Source: Rhodospirillum sp047263945
GTDB taxonomy: Bacteria > Pseudomonadota > Alphaproteobacteria > Rhodospirillales > Rhodospirillaceae
Reading direction: 5' to 3'
DNA length: 64,000 nucleotides
Assembly: GCF_047263945.1 (NCBI RefSeq)
Contig: NZ_JBLAVB010000001.1
Location: forward strand, 868,001-932,000
Shown: positions 8,140 to 17,385 of the stretch, piece by piece
Position numbering within the stretch: position 1 is the stretch's first letter
Layout: every line of letters begins with the position of its first letter
Translations under genes and position numbers: made by a program
Notes under the pieces: generated by a model
Seen by the model: the letters and a program-made list of their open reading frames with translations, nothing else
Databases searched by the model: none
Told to the model about the DNA's origin: nothing

Positions 8140-9564
8140 ATGGCATCCCTCCAGACCCTTTCCTCCGCCCCCGGCACCGGCCAGCCCCCCACGCCCCCGG
8201 CGCCTTCAACCGAAGCGGTCGAGCGGCTGGCGGCGAAATACGACCTGCGGCTGCCCCGCTACACCAGTTATCCCACGGCTCCCCATTTCCACCCGGGCAT
8301 CACCGGCGACAGCTACGGCGATTGGTTGGCCGCGCTCCCGGCGGGCACCAAGACTTCGCTCTACCTGCATATCGCCTATTGCGCCGAGATGTGCTGGTTC
8401 TGCGGTTGTCACACCAAGATCACCAAGCGCTACGACCCCATCGCCGATTACCTGGAGGCCTTGCTGGCGGAAGTCGATCTGGTCGCTGACCACCTGACCG
8501 CACCGCTTGACGTGACTCATGTCCATTTCGGTGGCGGCACGCCCACCATTTTAAAAGGCGAGGACTTCGCCCGGGTTCTCGACACCCTGCGCGCCCGCTT
8601 CGGCCTGTCGGAGAGCGCTGAAGTGGCCGTGGAAATGGATCCCCGCACAGCCACGCTCGACTATGTAAAGACCATGGCCAAGGCCGGCGTGACCCGGGCC
8701 AGTATCGGCGTGCAGGATTTCGAACCCCAGGTTCAGGCCGCCGTCAACCGCATCCAGCCCATCGAGTTGGTTGAGCAGGTCATCGGCTGGCTGCGGGACA
8801 ACGGCATTTCCGACATCAACATGGACCTGATCTACGGCCTGCCCCATCAGACCACGGAGTCCGTGTTGACAACCGTGGACCGGGCCGTAGCCATGAACCC
8901 GGCCCGGGTGTCCCTATTCGGCTATGCCCATGTCCCCTGGATGAAAAAACACATGCGTCTGATCCCGGAAGACACCCTGCCGGGCGCATCCGAACGGTGG
9001 AGCCAGTATCTGGCGGCCACTCGCCGTTTCCAGGAATTGGGATATGTCGCCATTGGCCTGGATCACTTCGCCGCTCCCGACGACGAAATGGCCCTGGCCC
9101 TGAACACGGGCACCCTGCACCGCAACTTCCAGGGCTATACCACCGATACGGCTCCGGCCTTGATCGGCCTTGGCGCCTCGGGCATCGGCTACTTGCCCCA
9201 AGGGTATGTGGCCAACGAAGGCGAACTGACAAACTACAAACGCATGGTTCGAGAGGGCCATCTGGCCACTAAACGGGGCGTCGCGCTGTCCGACGAAGAC
9301 ACGGTCCGCAGGGCAATCATCGAGCGGATCATGTGCGACATGGCCGTGGATTTAGCCAAGATCACCCATGACCATGGGCTTCCGGACTCGGCCTTCGATG
9401 ACGAATTGGCCGCGATGGCTCCTTTCCAGGACGACGGCATCGTGTCCGTGGAGGGATCCGTGATCCGCGTGACGGATATGGGCCGTCCCCTATCCCGGGC
9501 CGTCTGCGCGGCCTTCGACAAATACCTGAAAGCCGGAGAGCAACGCCACTCTCGCGCCGTATAG
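8140..9564 (+). CDS. hemN: Oxygen-independent coproporphyrinogen III oxidase
   Basis: The 474-residue product is HemN, the radical-SAM enzyme that decarboxylates coproporphyrinogen III to protoporphyrinogen IX when oxygen is scarce. The SAM/4Fe-4S motif YCAEMCWFCGC lies around residues 85-95, preceded by the family signature RYTSYPTAPHF. HFGGGTP and the HemN-specific C-terminal domain follow. I choose the ATG at 8140, which has GCGAGG nine bases upstream; an in-frame ATG at 8119 is possible. Together with hemA at 25472 it points to active tetrapyrrole synthesis under low oxygen. A terminator follows at 9638-9664. Confidence 0.96.
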   Translation: MASLQTLSSAPGTGQPPTPPAPSTEAVERLAAKYDLRLPRYTSYPTAPHFHPGITGDSYGDWLAALPAGTKTSLYLHIAYCAEMCWFCGCHTKITKRYDPIADYLEALLAEVDLVADHLTAPLDVTHVHFGGGTPTILKGEDFARVLDTLRARFGLSESAEVAVEMDPRTATLDYVKTMAKAGVTRASIGVQDFEPQVQAAVNRIQPIELVEQVIGWLRDNGISDINMDLIYGLPHQTTESVLTTVDRAVAMNPARVSLFGYAHVPWMKKHMRLIPEDTLPGASERWSQYLAATRRFQELGYVAIGLDHFAAPDDEMALALNTGTLHRNFQGYTTDTAPALIGLGASGIGYLPQGYVANEGELTNYKRMVREGHLATKRGVALSDEDTVRRAIIERIMCDMAVDLAKITHDHGLPDSAFDDELAAMAPFQDDGIVSVEGSVIRVTDMGRPLSRAVCAAFDKYLKAGEQRHSRAV

Positions 9565-9570
9565 GGAAAA

Positions 9571-9621
9571 ACTCTGGGCTCTGCCCAGACCCGCAAAGGG
9601 TCACGAACCCTTTGATCCCAT
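9571..9621 (+). repeat. Intergenic repeat family F, copy 2
   Basis: CTCTGGGCTCTGCCCAGACC followed by the CGCAAAGGGTCACGAACCC hairpin repeats the element found at 4806-4857 and 35848-35905. It sits between the hemN stop and its terminator. Confidence 0.65.
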
Positions 9622-9637
9622 TTGTTTTAAACGCATG

Positions 9638-9664
9638 AAAAGCGGGGCAGAGCCCCGCTTTTTT
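9638..9664 (+). terminator. Bidirectional terminator between hemN and pyrE
   Basis: AAGCGGGGC-AGA-GCCCCGCTT followed by a T run. The A-rich left arm would also give a short U tract on the minus strand, serving the convergent pyrE gene. Confidence 0.85.
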
Positions 9665-9665
9665 C

Positions 9666-10355
9666 CTATTCTGACCGGCCACCGCGTGCTGCGGACCACC
9701 CCACGGGATCCTTCAGGAACGCGCGCACCCCTTCGATGCTGTCTTCGGGGAAGGCCTTGGTTTCCTCGGCCACGGCCAGGACGTCATGCCAGGTCGCCAG
9801 CCAGTGCAGGGACACATCCTCCTTTGCCAGGGAGTCCAAAGCACCCGGGAAGGCCCCGTAGAAGAACACCACAAAGGCATGGTTGACCTGCGCACCCGCA
9901 TCCCGCAGGGCCTTCACGAAGGACAGCTTGGAGCCACCATCGGTAGCCAGATCCTCGACGAGCAGAACGCGTTGCTCTTCGGTTAAATCCCCCTCGATCT
10001 GGGCCATCCGGCCAAACCCCTTGGGTTTCTTACGGACATACTGCATGGGGAGGGCGAGGGAGTCAGCCAACCAAGCGGCATAGGGAATACCCGCCGTCTC
10101 GCCTCCGGCCACGGCATCCAAGCTTTCATAGCCGACCATGCGCTCGATCTTCCGGGTTGCCAGCTCGATGATCCGACGGCGGGCCCGGGGATAGCTGATA
10201 ATCTTGCGACAATCGATATAGACCGGGCTCGCCCAGCCCGCGGTCAGGGTATAGGGCTCCTGGGGGCGGAAATTGACCGCGCCGATTTCCAGCAAAATGC
10301 TCGCGACGGCGCGACCGGCCTCGGCGTCGGCGAGGGCGTGGGGATCGAGGGTCAT
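9666..10355 (-). CDS. pyrE: Orotate phosphoribosyltransferase
   Basis: A 229-residue OPRTase joining orotate and PRPP to orotidine 5'-phosphate in pyrimidine synthesis. The PRPP loop is VLLVEDLATDGGS at about 130-142, with GGETAGIPYAAW at 84-95 and the YVRKKPKGFG loop near 107-115. AAGGAC lies eight bases before the ATG. The length fits the alphaproteobacterial form. It is convergent with hemN across a shared hairpin and divergent from the crotonase gene at 10531. Confidence 0.95.
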   Translation of the reverse strand: MTLDPHALADAEAGRAVASILLEIGAVNFRPQEPYTLTAGWASPVYIDCRKIISYPRARRRIIELATRKIERMVGYESLDAVAGGETAGIPYAAWLADSLALPMQYVRKKPKGFGRMAQIEGDLTEEQRVLLVEDLATDGGSKLSFVKALRDAGAQVNHAFVVFFYGAFPGALDSLAKEDVSLHWLATWHDVLAVAEETKAFPEDSIEGVRAFLKDPVGWSAARGGRSE

Positions 10356-10530
10356 GCGGGTGAGTCCTTCTGAACGGTGGCCCTCCCGGATGGATCCCGC
10401 AGGAGATCAGGGGGCCGATGGGATGGGGAGGAAGATCGCTAAACCATTGGCGGGTTCCGCTTTCCGTTGTTTACCGGTAAATCTGTGGTCCGGCAACCAC
10501 CCTCCTCCCCGGCAAAGGACGCGCCCTCAG

Positions 10531-11325
10531 ATGTCATCATCCGTTATCCAAACCACCATCGAAGGCCCCGTGGCCACCATCACGCTCAACCGCCCCGACC
10601 GACTGAACGCCATGAACCTGCCCATGTGGCAAGCACTGGGAGATGCTCTGGAAGCGATAACGGAACAGTCCCAAACCTCTCAAGGTCCCCATTGCCTGAT
10701 TCTGCGGGGCGCGGGTGGCAAGGCCTTCGCTGCGGGGGCGGATATCGGGGAATTCGACACGGTGCGTGCCACGCCCGATCAAGCCAAGGACTACGACCGG
10801 ATCATGCGCCGGACCTTGACCCTGGTTCGGGACTGCCCCCTGCCGGTCATCGCCGCCATCGAGGGGGCCTGCGTGGGGGGCGGGCTGGAGCTCGCCTGCC
10901 TGTGCGACTTGAGAATTTCCAATGAATCCGGGCGTTTCGGCGTGCCCATCAACCGCATCGGCGTGGTTATGGCCTATCCGGAGATCCAGGCCATCGAACG
11001 ACTGATCGGCCCGGCGAACACCCTGTCGATCCTGCTGGAAGCCAAAATCATCCCCGCCGTCGAAGCCCTGCGCATGGGTCTGGTCAACCGGATCGTCCCA
11101 GATGATGCCTTCGAAGAGCACCTCGCCGAAACGGCCAAGACCATCGCCAAAGGTGCACCCGGAGTGAACGCTTGGCACAAGAAATTCATCCGCCGCCTCC
11201 AGGACTCTGCCCCGGTTACCGAAACGGAACTGGATGAGTGCTATGACTTCCTGAACACAGAGGATTACCGAGAGGGAATCACCGCTTTCAAGGAAAAGCG
11301 TAAACCCATATTTCAGGGAAAGTAG
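10531..11325 (+). CDS. Enoyl-CoA hydratase/isomerase family protein
   Basis: A 264-residue crotonase-fold protein. Oxyanion-hole motifs AFAAGADI (about 66-73) and EGACVGGGLELACLCD (about 111-126) are clear. At the position of the first catalytic glutamate the sequence reads FGVPINRIGVV instead of FGQPEI, so this residue appears replaced. Hydratase activity is therefore doubtful by eye, although other crotonase chemistry remains possible. The frame is open upstream to 10273, but that part overlaps pyrE; the ATG at 10531 has AAAGGAC upstream and gives the normal family length. It is monocistronic. Confidence 0.88.
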   Translation: MSSSVIQTTIEGPVATITLNRPDRLNAMNLPMWQALGDALEAITEQSQTSQGPHCLILRGAGGKAFAAGADIGEFDTVRATPDQAKDYDRIMRRTLTLVRDCPLPVIAAIEGACVGGGLELACLCDLRISNESGRFGVPINRIGVVMAYPEIQAIERLIGPANTLSILLEAKIIPAVEALRMGLVNRIVPDDAFEEHLAETAKTIAKGAPGVNAWHKKFIRRLQDSAPVTETELDECYDFLNTEDYREGITAFKEKRKPIFQGK

Positions 11326-11380
11326 GGACGCGGTCTCTAGGTCACGATGAAATTCGGTCTGATCGACCGAATTTCACGGT

Positions 11381-11513
11381 ACACAACACTGTTTCGTCTT
11401 TTTTGGGCGATTGCCCAAACCCCTACTTTTTAATGGCCTGGGGTCTGGGGCCTTTCGGCCCCAGTGGGGGATGGGGCAAAGCCCCGTGACGCGAAAACAC
11501 TCCCAGTCCTGTC
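11381..11513 (-). repeat. Intergenic repeat family A, copy 2 (inverted)
   Basis: This 133-base copy runs in the opposite direction to copy 1. It starts ACACAACACTGTTTCGTC, then TTTTTTGGGCGATTGCCCAA, GGGGCCTTTCGGCCCC and GGGGCAAAGCCCCGTGACG, and ends AAAACACTCCCAGTCCTGT. The two ends are imperfect inverted repeats. Just left of it, 11350-11377 contains a GAAATTCGGTC..GACCGAATTTC palindrome. Confidence 0.75.
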
Positions 11514-11606
11514 CCCTGACCGACCTTAAGAAACGTGATCTAAATTAGATGGTTGGGGCGGAATGAGACGGAAAACCGCGACACAGCTTTCTGCTTTCCA
11601 CTCTAA

Positions 11607-13130
11607 CTACACGTGGTAGCGAATAATCGCGCTGGCTGGCATCAGGGCATAACCCTTGCCGGCCAATGTCGGCAACCATTGGGCCAAAGCCCGATAGGTT
11701 TTTTCGCGTGGATGGCCAATCGCCACTGCCTGCCCATGACGGGCTGCGAATTGCTCTATTTGAGCCAACTGATGGTGGATGGACTGGGCGCTATCCTTAT
11801 GGTCGATGAAGACGGCCCTCTCCACAAAGGGCACGCCATGGAGGCGCGCCTGGGGTGGAGCAACGGAGCTTCCCGTGGTGCGGCTATCGAGGAACATGAG
11901 CCCCCGCTCGGCCAGACTGCCCATGACAACCCCCATACCCCGGGCATCTGCCGTAAATTTGCTGCCCATATGGTTGTTGAGCCCCACGACACCCGGATAT
12001 CGGGACAGGGCATCAGCCACCAACCGTCGAATCTCCGAATCGGATTGGCTGGTCATCAGGGCACCGGGGCCGGGATTATAGTGGGAATCCCGGGGCTCCA
12101 TGGGAAGGTGAAGCATGATCTCATGCCCATGGAGCCGACCGGCAGAAACCAACCCCTCCGGCGACTCGGCGTAGGCCATGTGGGACAGGGTCAGGGGGCC
12201 CGGTAAGGCTATGAAATCCCGGGTTATCTTACGGTTCAAGCCCAAGTCGTCGATCACCACGGAAATCATGGGCCGCCCGCCCGGGTCCGGGACAGGCAGG
12301 GCATTGTCCAACCAAGCCCGCCCCCGGCTACCCGGCAGAGCAAAAGCTGTGGAAGACGGAGCCTTTCGTTCTGGTTGGATATAAGCCACCGGTTGGAAAG
12401 AATCGGAGCCATACAGGGGGCGGGATGGCGAATCGATAACCCCCTGCTGATCGGGCATCCCATAGTCCGGGGCCTCGCTCAACGCCACAGCCTGACGAAC
12501 ACCCAACGGATTCCTGGGTTTGATCCCGGGCGGAAGTGGAACCGCGCCCCGTGCGCCTGCCAGTGTCTCTCCACCAGAGGGTTGAGGCTCCGGGCTCGAT
12601 ACAGTCCGAGGTCCGGGCATATCCGCTGGACGAATCACCTGAGTCGGCGCGAATGCGGGAGGGTCGAAAATAGAGGGCTCAGCGCCCTCGGCCAAGGGCA
12701 TCCGCATGGCAATATCGGCCGGGGCAAGGAACCCTCGGCGCGCGGTCGCCAAGCCGTCATCCTCAACAAAGCGCACATGTCCCAGAGCCGCAGCCCGGGC
12801 GGCGCCCTTGCCGCCCAAGGCGTCGGCTCCACTCGCCCAGACCTTACCCAGCTTGGCGAGGGCCGCTCCACCAACCGCGCCAAACACCAACATCCCCACA
12901 CAACTCAACATCATCCGCCGCGAAATCAGCGGAGGCGGTGGAGGATCCAAGGGGGACCCAAGAGTGCGCCTTTTGGGTTGCCGCACCGGTCGGTTCTGCC
13001 AGGGGTGATTCCCAGGCAGTCCCTGTTGGGGCAGTCCCTGTTGGGGCCGTCCCTTATTGGGTCCCCTTTGTCGGGGCCGCCCGAGGGGACCAGCAGCAGT
13101 CTTCTGCCTTTTTGGAGGAAAGCGAGCCAT
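11607..13130 (-). CDS. Divergent polysaccharide deacetylase family protein
   Basis: A 507-residue protein. After a basic N-terminus rich in Arg, Gln, Gly and Pro (short repeats RPQQGLPQQGLPGN), one membrane span (MMLSCVGMLVFGAVGGAALA) anchors it; a roughly 200-residue low-complexity linker follows. The C-terminal 220 residues are a divergent polysaccharide deacetylase domain: ISVVIDDLGLN, HEIMLHLPMEP, GLNNHMGS, FLDSRTT, IGHPR. The Asp and His positions that bind metal in the family are present. Action on periplasmic polysaccharide is inferred from the domain. The start could instead be at 13175; 13130 is chosen because it begins with the basic cytoplasmic segment MARFPPKRQK. Confidence 0.85.
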   Translation of the reverse strand: MARFPPKRQKTAAGPLGRPRQRGPNKGRPQQGLPQQGLPGNHPWQNRPVRQPKRRTLGSPLDPPPPPLISRRMMLSCVGMLVFGAVGGAALAKLGKVWASGADALGGKGAARAAALGHVRFVEDDGLATARRGFLAPADIAMRMPLAEGAEPSIFDPPAFAPTQVIRPADMPGPRTVSSPEPQPSGGETLAGARGAVPLPPGIKPRNPLGVRQAVALSEAPDYGMPDQQGVIDSPSRPLYGSDSFQPVAYIQPERKAPSSTAFALPGSRGRAWLDNALPVPDPGGRPMISVVIDDLGLNRKITRDFIALPGPLTLSHMAYAESPEGLVSAGRLHGHEIMLHLPMEPRDSHYNPGPGALMTSQSDSEIRRLVADALSRYPGVVGLNNHMGSKFTADARGMGVVMGSLAERGLMFLDSRTTGSSVAPPQARLHGVPFVERAVFIDHKDSAQSIHHQLAQIEQFAARHGQAVAIGHPREKTYRALAQWLPTLAGKGYALMPASAIIRYHV

Positions 13131-13194
13131 GGCGGGACATTCGCAAATGTTGGAAACTAGGCATAATCCTGCCATGACTCGGGTTAACGGGGTG

Positions 13195-13677
13195 TTACGA
13201 CCCCGAACCAGGGTCCATCTGGGACTGGATGTAATTGGCTAGGCCAACCTTCTCCAACAAACCGATCTCGGTTTCCACGTAGTCGATATGCTCCTCGGTG
13301 TCGTCGAGGATTTCGTCCAGAATCTGCCGGGACACATAATCCCGGGCCGCTTCGCAAGCGGCAACGCCCTCCACCAGATCGACTCGGGCGGCAACTTCCA
13401 GCTTCAGGTCGTTCTCCAGAACTTCCTGAACATTCTCGCCAATCATCAGCTTGCCCAGGTCCTGCAAGTTGGGCAGGCCTTCCAAGAACAGAACGCGTTT
13501 GATCAGTTTGTCGGCGTGGCCCATCTCTTCGATGGATTCCTTATACTCATGGGCGCCCAGCTTGGCCAAACCCCAGTCCTGCAGCATGCGGGCATGCAAA
13601 AAGTACTGATTAATGGCCGTCAGCTCGTTCTTGAGAATGCCGTTCAACAGTTTGATGATCTGCGGATCACCCTTCAT
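13195..13677 (-). CDS. bfr: Bacterioferritin
   Basis: The 160-residue product is bacterioferritin, a 24-meric heme-containing iron store. The sequence begins MKGDPQIIKLLNGILKNELT. Ferroxidase ligands are seen in NELTAINQYFLHARM (Glu18) and in EYKESIEEMGHADK, which also contains the heme-ligating methionine. LFLEGLPNLQDLGKL and DDTEEHIDYVETEI follow as in the family. GGAGGACG precedes the start; the frame extends 37 codons upstream without homology. Its partner ferredoxin gene bfd lies about 270 bases upstream on the same strand. Confidence 0.96.
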   Translation of the reverse strand: MKGDPQIIKLLNGILKNELTAINQYFLHARMLQDWGLAKLGAHEYKESIEEMGHADKLIKRVLFLEGLPNLQDLGKLMIGENVQEVLENDLKLEVAARVDLVEGVAACEAARDYVSRQILDEILDDTEEHIDYVETEIGLLEKVGLANYIQSQMDPGSGS

Positions 13678-13950
13678 TGGATCGTCCTCCAAATGTGGTG
13701 GAAACTGAAATAGTGTTGGATGGTCGTTCGCTGCGGACGAATGACACGGGGACAAAACCCGAGTGGAGAGAAATCCGACCCAGCCCAAGGAATATAGGCG
13801 CTCTAAGAAACTTCGTTAAGGTGGTGAATATAAAAAAGGGTTATGAAGCCACATAGATTACGTGCTCCGCCCTACTCCATCAACTCTATCTAATATTTTT
13901 CAAATCTGCGCAGTCCTGCTCAGCCGTACCTTGAAATTCAATTCGGCCCT

Positions 13951-14169
13951 TTATTCGGCAGCCTGACGTCCCATTGCTTCATGGTGGTGATGCTGCTCCA
14001 TGCGCCCCTTACGACTTTCATCCAGAACCGAACGCATACACCCAACACACTTCCCGCAGACTGGCCGAACACCGCGACGAGCAAAGACTGCCCCCGCAGA
14101 CCTAGCCCCCGCATGGGCATCTTCTCGCACCTGACGATCGGTTAAGGCGTGACACACGCAAACGTACAT
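13951..14169 (-). CDS. bfd: Bacterioferritin-associated ferredoxin
   Basis: A 72-residue Bfd-type [2Fe-2S] protein that reduces bacterioferritin so that stored iron can be released. The four cysteine ligands are in VCVCHALT (C4, C6) and PVCGKCVGC (first and last pairs near 39-45), with the expected spacing of about 32 residues. A C-terminal tail, EQHHHHEAMGRQ, carries four histidines and is longer than in Escherichia coli Bfd. It lies upstream of bfr in the same direction; the 270-base gap suggests that each gene has its own promoter. An iron-responsive operator is likely but I could not identify one. Confidence 0.92.
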   Translation of the reverse strand: MYVCVCHALTDRQVREDAHAGARSAGAVFARRGVRPVCGKCVGCMRSVLDESRKGRMEQHHHHEAMGRQAAE

Positions 14170-14825
14170 GCCCAAGTCCTCCACACACGAACGAATAGAA
14201 CCCAAATGGTCCTCGCGCACCCGCACAGTCAAAAAAAGTCAACGACCCGCGCACCAATCTTTCAGAGTATATCGACGGGCCAACCTCAGATCGAAGCCTT
14301 CGTTAGGGTACTGCGCCCAGCTACCTCTCCCGTAGCCGGGCGAGGCGGGGGACGACCCGCCTCATATCCATAGACTCTAAGAGGCCAATAATTGCGAGTC
14401 AATCTCAAAATCAACTCCTCCCCCTTTTTGGGGTATTAAACTCCCATCCAAAGCGCTCTGCGATGACTTGGGCCGATGGCGTAAATGCGAAACGAACACC
14501 GTTTCATCACAAAAAATTTCGCTTAGAGTATTCCGGGATCACGTTGGGTCGCTTTGCGACCAAACTTAGCCTCGAAGGCACTCTCACAGGACACAATACT
14601 GTCTCGTATTTTTTGGGCGATTGCCCAAGCCCATTTGGGGGCAAATGCCCCCAAACCCCCATTTTCCTTTTACAAATAAAAGCCCAGGGTCTGGGACCTC
14701 TCGGCCCCCAATGGGGGACGGGGCAAGGCTCCGTGACGGAAGCTCCCCCTGTCCTGATGGCCACCGGCGCCTTATGGCGCGTAAAGCCCTGTCTGACGTT
14801 TGAACACACGAACAGAAGCGAAGCC
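14170..14825. other. 656-base intergenic region before trmO terminator side
   Basis: It holds the bfd promoter region, an A/T-rich stretch at 14380-14530, a family A repeat at 14591-14756 and a fragment resembling family B (GCGCCTTATGGCGCGTAAAG at 14769-14788). A 323-codon frame on + from 14463 is the opposite strand of the repeat and of trmO, and is not a gene. Confidence 0.5.
14591..14756 (-). repeat. Intergenic repeat family A, copy 3 (inverted)
   Basis: A 166-base copy with both ends: ACACAATACTGTCTCGT on the left and GAAGCTCCCCCTGTCCTG on the right. In between are TTTTTTGGGCGATTGCCCAA, GGGGGCAAATGCCCCC and the GGCCCCC/GGGGG stem. It is preceded by CTCGAAGGCACTCT, which also flanks copies 1 and 6 and forms the arms of the palindrome at 23866-23935. 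Confidence 0.75.
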
Positions 14826-15320
14826 TCAGGAGGATACCGCATTCGGATAGGCATCCGTCGAGGCATGATAGGGCTTGATGTCCAGCAGCGGCGTGCCATC
14901 CAGGCAATCCAAAGGCCCCACGGTCACCCTGGCCATGTCCTGGTCCACACCAAGAAGCGGCACAATACCCAGGGCGATGGGATTGGGTCGAACCGGCGAG
15001 CGAAGGGAGAAGACACCCCGCGCCCGGTCCGAATGACGAGGCCATTGCAGGATCAAATCCCGCCGCGCCCGGTCCATCCAATACAATACGACCACATGAC
15101 TATATCCCTCCAGGCAAGACAGCCCTGGCCCATAGGCGGGTTGCAGGACCAGATGGGCCGGTTCACTGGTGCGCTCCCGGGCCTGGATCAAATTGCGCGG
15201 CGCGCTGCCCCTTTCCTTCCAGGGTGTCTGGATCCAACCAATGAAGCTCACCGATCCATCGGCTTTCGCGCCTGGGTCAAAGTCCAGGGCGACTTCACCT
15301 TCGCGGATATCACTGTCCAT
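14826..15320 (-). CDS. trmO: tRNA (N6-threonylcarbamoyladenosine37-N6)-methyltransferase
   Basis: A 164-residue TsaA/TrmO-family protein, which transfers a methyl group from S-adenosylmethionine to t6A37 of certain tRNAs. It shows the characteristic FIGWIQTPW start of the beta-barrel, LEGYSHVVVLYWMDRARRD, GVFSLRSPVRPNPIALGIV and LDGTPLLDIKPYHAS. The small C-terminal domain of larger TrmO proteins is absent, as in many alphaproteobacteria. GGAAGGA lies five bases before the ATG. It follows a 569-residue gene of unknown function on the same strand, about 100 bases away. Confidence 0.88.
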   Translation of the reverse strand: MDSDIREGEVALDFDPGAKADGSVSFIGWIQTPWKERGSAPRNLIQARERTSEPAHLVLQPAYGPGLSCLEGYSHVVVLYWMDRARRDLILQWPRHSDRARGVFSLRSPVRPNPIALGIVPLLGVDQDMARVTVGPLDCLDGTPLLDIKPYHASTDAYPNAVSS

Positions 15321-15420
15321 GGCTTCCTTCCCGACGTTTTGGAATATTCCCTTGAATTTAATAAGAATACTCTGTCATCCGTCGAAAGTCAGCGATCCAT
15401 GAAGGCAATCAGCCTGCAGA

Positions 15421-17130
15421 TTATCCCGCGCTGAACCCGGATTCGGCCAACATCCGATAGAACTCCCGCACGGTGCTTTCCCTCTCCTTCACCTCTTTCA
15501 CATCGCGAGTGAATTCCTCCACGAAATTGGGCTGACGCAGATGGTGCAAAACCCGAGATCGGGCCAGGGTCAGGGCCTTGCCCTCGATCAGAATTCCAGA
15601 CCCGCAGAACCTTACCAGACGAACGGCACGAACCCTCAAGCTGTCGCTGGGTGAATCCAGCTTTTCCACCACCCGATTCTCCACAAGATAGCGGGCCAGA
15701 AGGTCGTCCAGTCGCCCGCACACCCGGGTCCGTAAAACCTCCGGCAGGGTAGATTCCATCAGCGCCCTTTGAAGACCGGACATAATCTGGAGCTTTTCCG
15801 TGGTCGACAGTCGGGGGTCCACAAAATAATCCAGGTTGGCCGCTTCTTTAATGACCTGCACCACTTCTTCCGCAACAGCGGTCATATGTTGACCATCCGC
15901 TTGGCAGTCTGCGACGGCGAACAGGTAATGCAGCCGCCGGGCCTTATCCCGCAACAGATGGGACACCCCCTCAATGGACAGGCGCCAGCCCGTGGCGCCC
16001 CCCTGTTCCAACCGCAGGCCATAGCGGCGTGTCAGAGCTGCGGCAACGGGGGCTCCGCCCGCCACCCCATCGCGCCGCACCAAACGCTCCATCAGGGCAA
16101 GAAAAGCCTCATGTTCCTGCGTGGGGTCGTTCCGTGCCAAGGGTTGGCGACCGCCGATCTCACGGGTCACCCGTTCCATCAAAACCGTCAAACCGGATGG
16201 CAGTTTGTTCTCCTTGAACAGCCTGCGCAAAACCTTGACCGTGTCCGGATCGTCTAACGCATCCGGCCCCGCCTTCCCCTCCATCAGATCCAACAGGCCG
16301 ATCAGGGCGTTGGACAGGTTGGGTCGACTGCCGAGAATTTCCTGGATCACCTGACTGACATTCAGGGTGTCGGCGATGAACCCATCCAGGATCTTCAGGG
16401 TATCCTCGCTCAACTCGTCCGATAGGCAAGCCAACAGGACCTCAAGCTTTCCCAGGTAGTTCCGCTCCTTATAGGTTTCTCGAGCGATCACATGGCGCAG
16501 CAACTGGACCTGCTCTTCATGAATAAATGCGCATTTGCTCACCGCAGCCAGGACCCGCCGGAAGTCCGCAAGAGTGACCTTCCACAGCAACTTCTCCCCT
16601 TCAGCCTTCCGGGCCCGTCGCCCTATCTCTGCCACCCAGCGATAGAGCTCGTCCTTCCACGCCTTGGCGTTCAGGGCCTCATTGGCGCGGCAATGAAGAG
16701 TGACCATCCGATCAACAGCAGCGGGCAGAAGCGCGCCGTCGACATCCTCAAGCTTCGACAACGGAGAATAGCAATACAGCAATTCGGAGGGAATCAGCAC
16801 CCGACTTTCCAGGTACTTCCGCAAGAGCCGGGCAATGGTCATACGGCTTTCAAGCCCATAGACCTCCTCCACCGAACCGCAATACGCCCCCTCTTCAATG
16901 GGATTTAGGCGGATGGGAGCCTCGGGCATTGCACCCAGGATTTCTTCGAACACCACCCGTTCACGATGCAGTCCGTCAGGTCCCAGGCGGTCATTGATCA
17001 CCCGCACCCCATCCACTTGCCTGCTTTTCACGATTGTCTTTGCCGTGTCGAGGGCCGACCGTTCCTCGTCGTGGATTTCCTGGGTGATCCAGCGTTTATC
17101 CCTGTTAATCTGGACTTCGAATTTGGGCAT
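15421..17130 (-). CDS. Unrecognised 569-residue helical protein
   Basis: I do not recognise this protein. It begins with a small beta-rich module (MPKFEVQINRDKRWITQEI.., about 1-70) that looks like an N-terminal recognition domain. From about 90 to 560 it is almost entirely alpha-helical, rich in Leu, Arg and Glu, with helix-turn patterns such as RMTIARLLRKYLESR and LRRLFKENKLPSG. There is no signal peptide or membrane span, so it is probably cytoplasmic. GGGGA precedes the ATG and codon use matches its neighbours. It might be a scaffolding or signalling protein, but I cannot name a function. A 255-base A/T-rich gap separates it from holC. Confidence 0.8.
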   Translation of the reverse strand: MPKFEVQINRDKRWITQEIHDEERSALDTAKTIVKSRQVDGVRVINDRLGPDGLHRERVVFEEILGAMPEAPIRLNPIEEGAYCGSVEEVYGLESRMTIARLLRKYLESRVLIPSELLYCYSPLSKLEDVDGALLPAAVDRMVTLHCRANEALNAKAWKDELYRWVAEIGRRARKAEGEKLLWKVTLADFRRVLAAVSKCAFIHEEQVQLLRHVIARETYKERNYLGKLEVLLACLSDELSEDTLKILDGFIADTLNVSQVIQEILGSRPNLSNALIGLLDLMEGKAGPDALDDPDTVKVLRRLFKENKLPSGLTVLMERVTREIGGRQPLARNDPTQEHEAFLALMERLVRRDGVAGGAPVAAALTRRYGLRLEQGGATGWRLSIEGVSHLLRDKARRLHYLFAVADCQADGQHMTAVAEEVVQVIKEAANLDYFVDPRLSTTEKLQIMSGLQRALMESTLPEVLRTRVCGRLDDLLARYLVENRVVEKLDSPSDSLRVRAVRLVRFCGSGILIEGKALTLARSRVLHHLRQPNFVEEFTRDVKEVKERESTVREFYRMLAESGFSAG

Positions 17131-17385
17131 GGGTTTTATTCCCCAAAGTCCACCCCATGCGCGGAGCGGCAGATTTCAATTCAAATTTACGGCCCAGATT
17201 TTACCCATTCGGGCGACGACATCTTTCGGGCCAACATATACAACCATACACCTTGACAGCACCCTCTTAAGAGTGAAGCCACCTAGACAAGGATACACCC
17301 TTTAGGCCATGTTGAGCAAAGTATAAACCATTCAGTCAATTGACGTAAATTGCTACGATAGACGACCTGCGAGTTTTCTAACAAT

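Noticed and set aside
14463..15434. 323-codon + frame across a repeat and trmO
   Set aside because: Composed of a family A repeat plus the complement of trmO.
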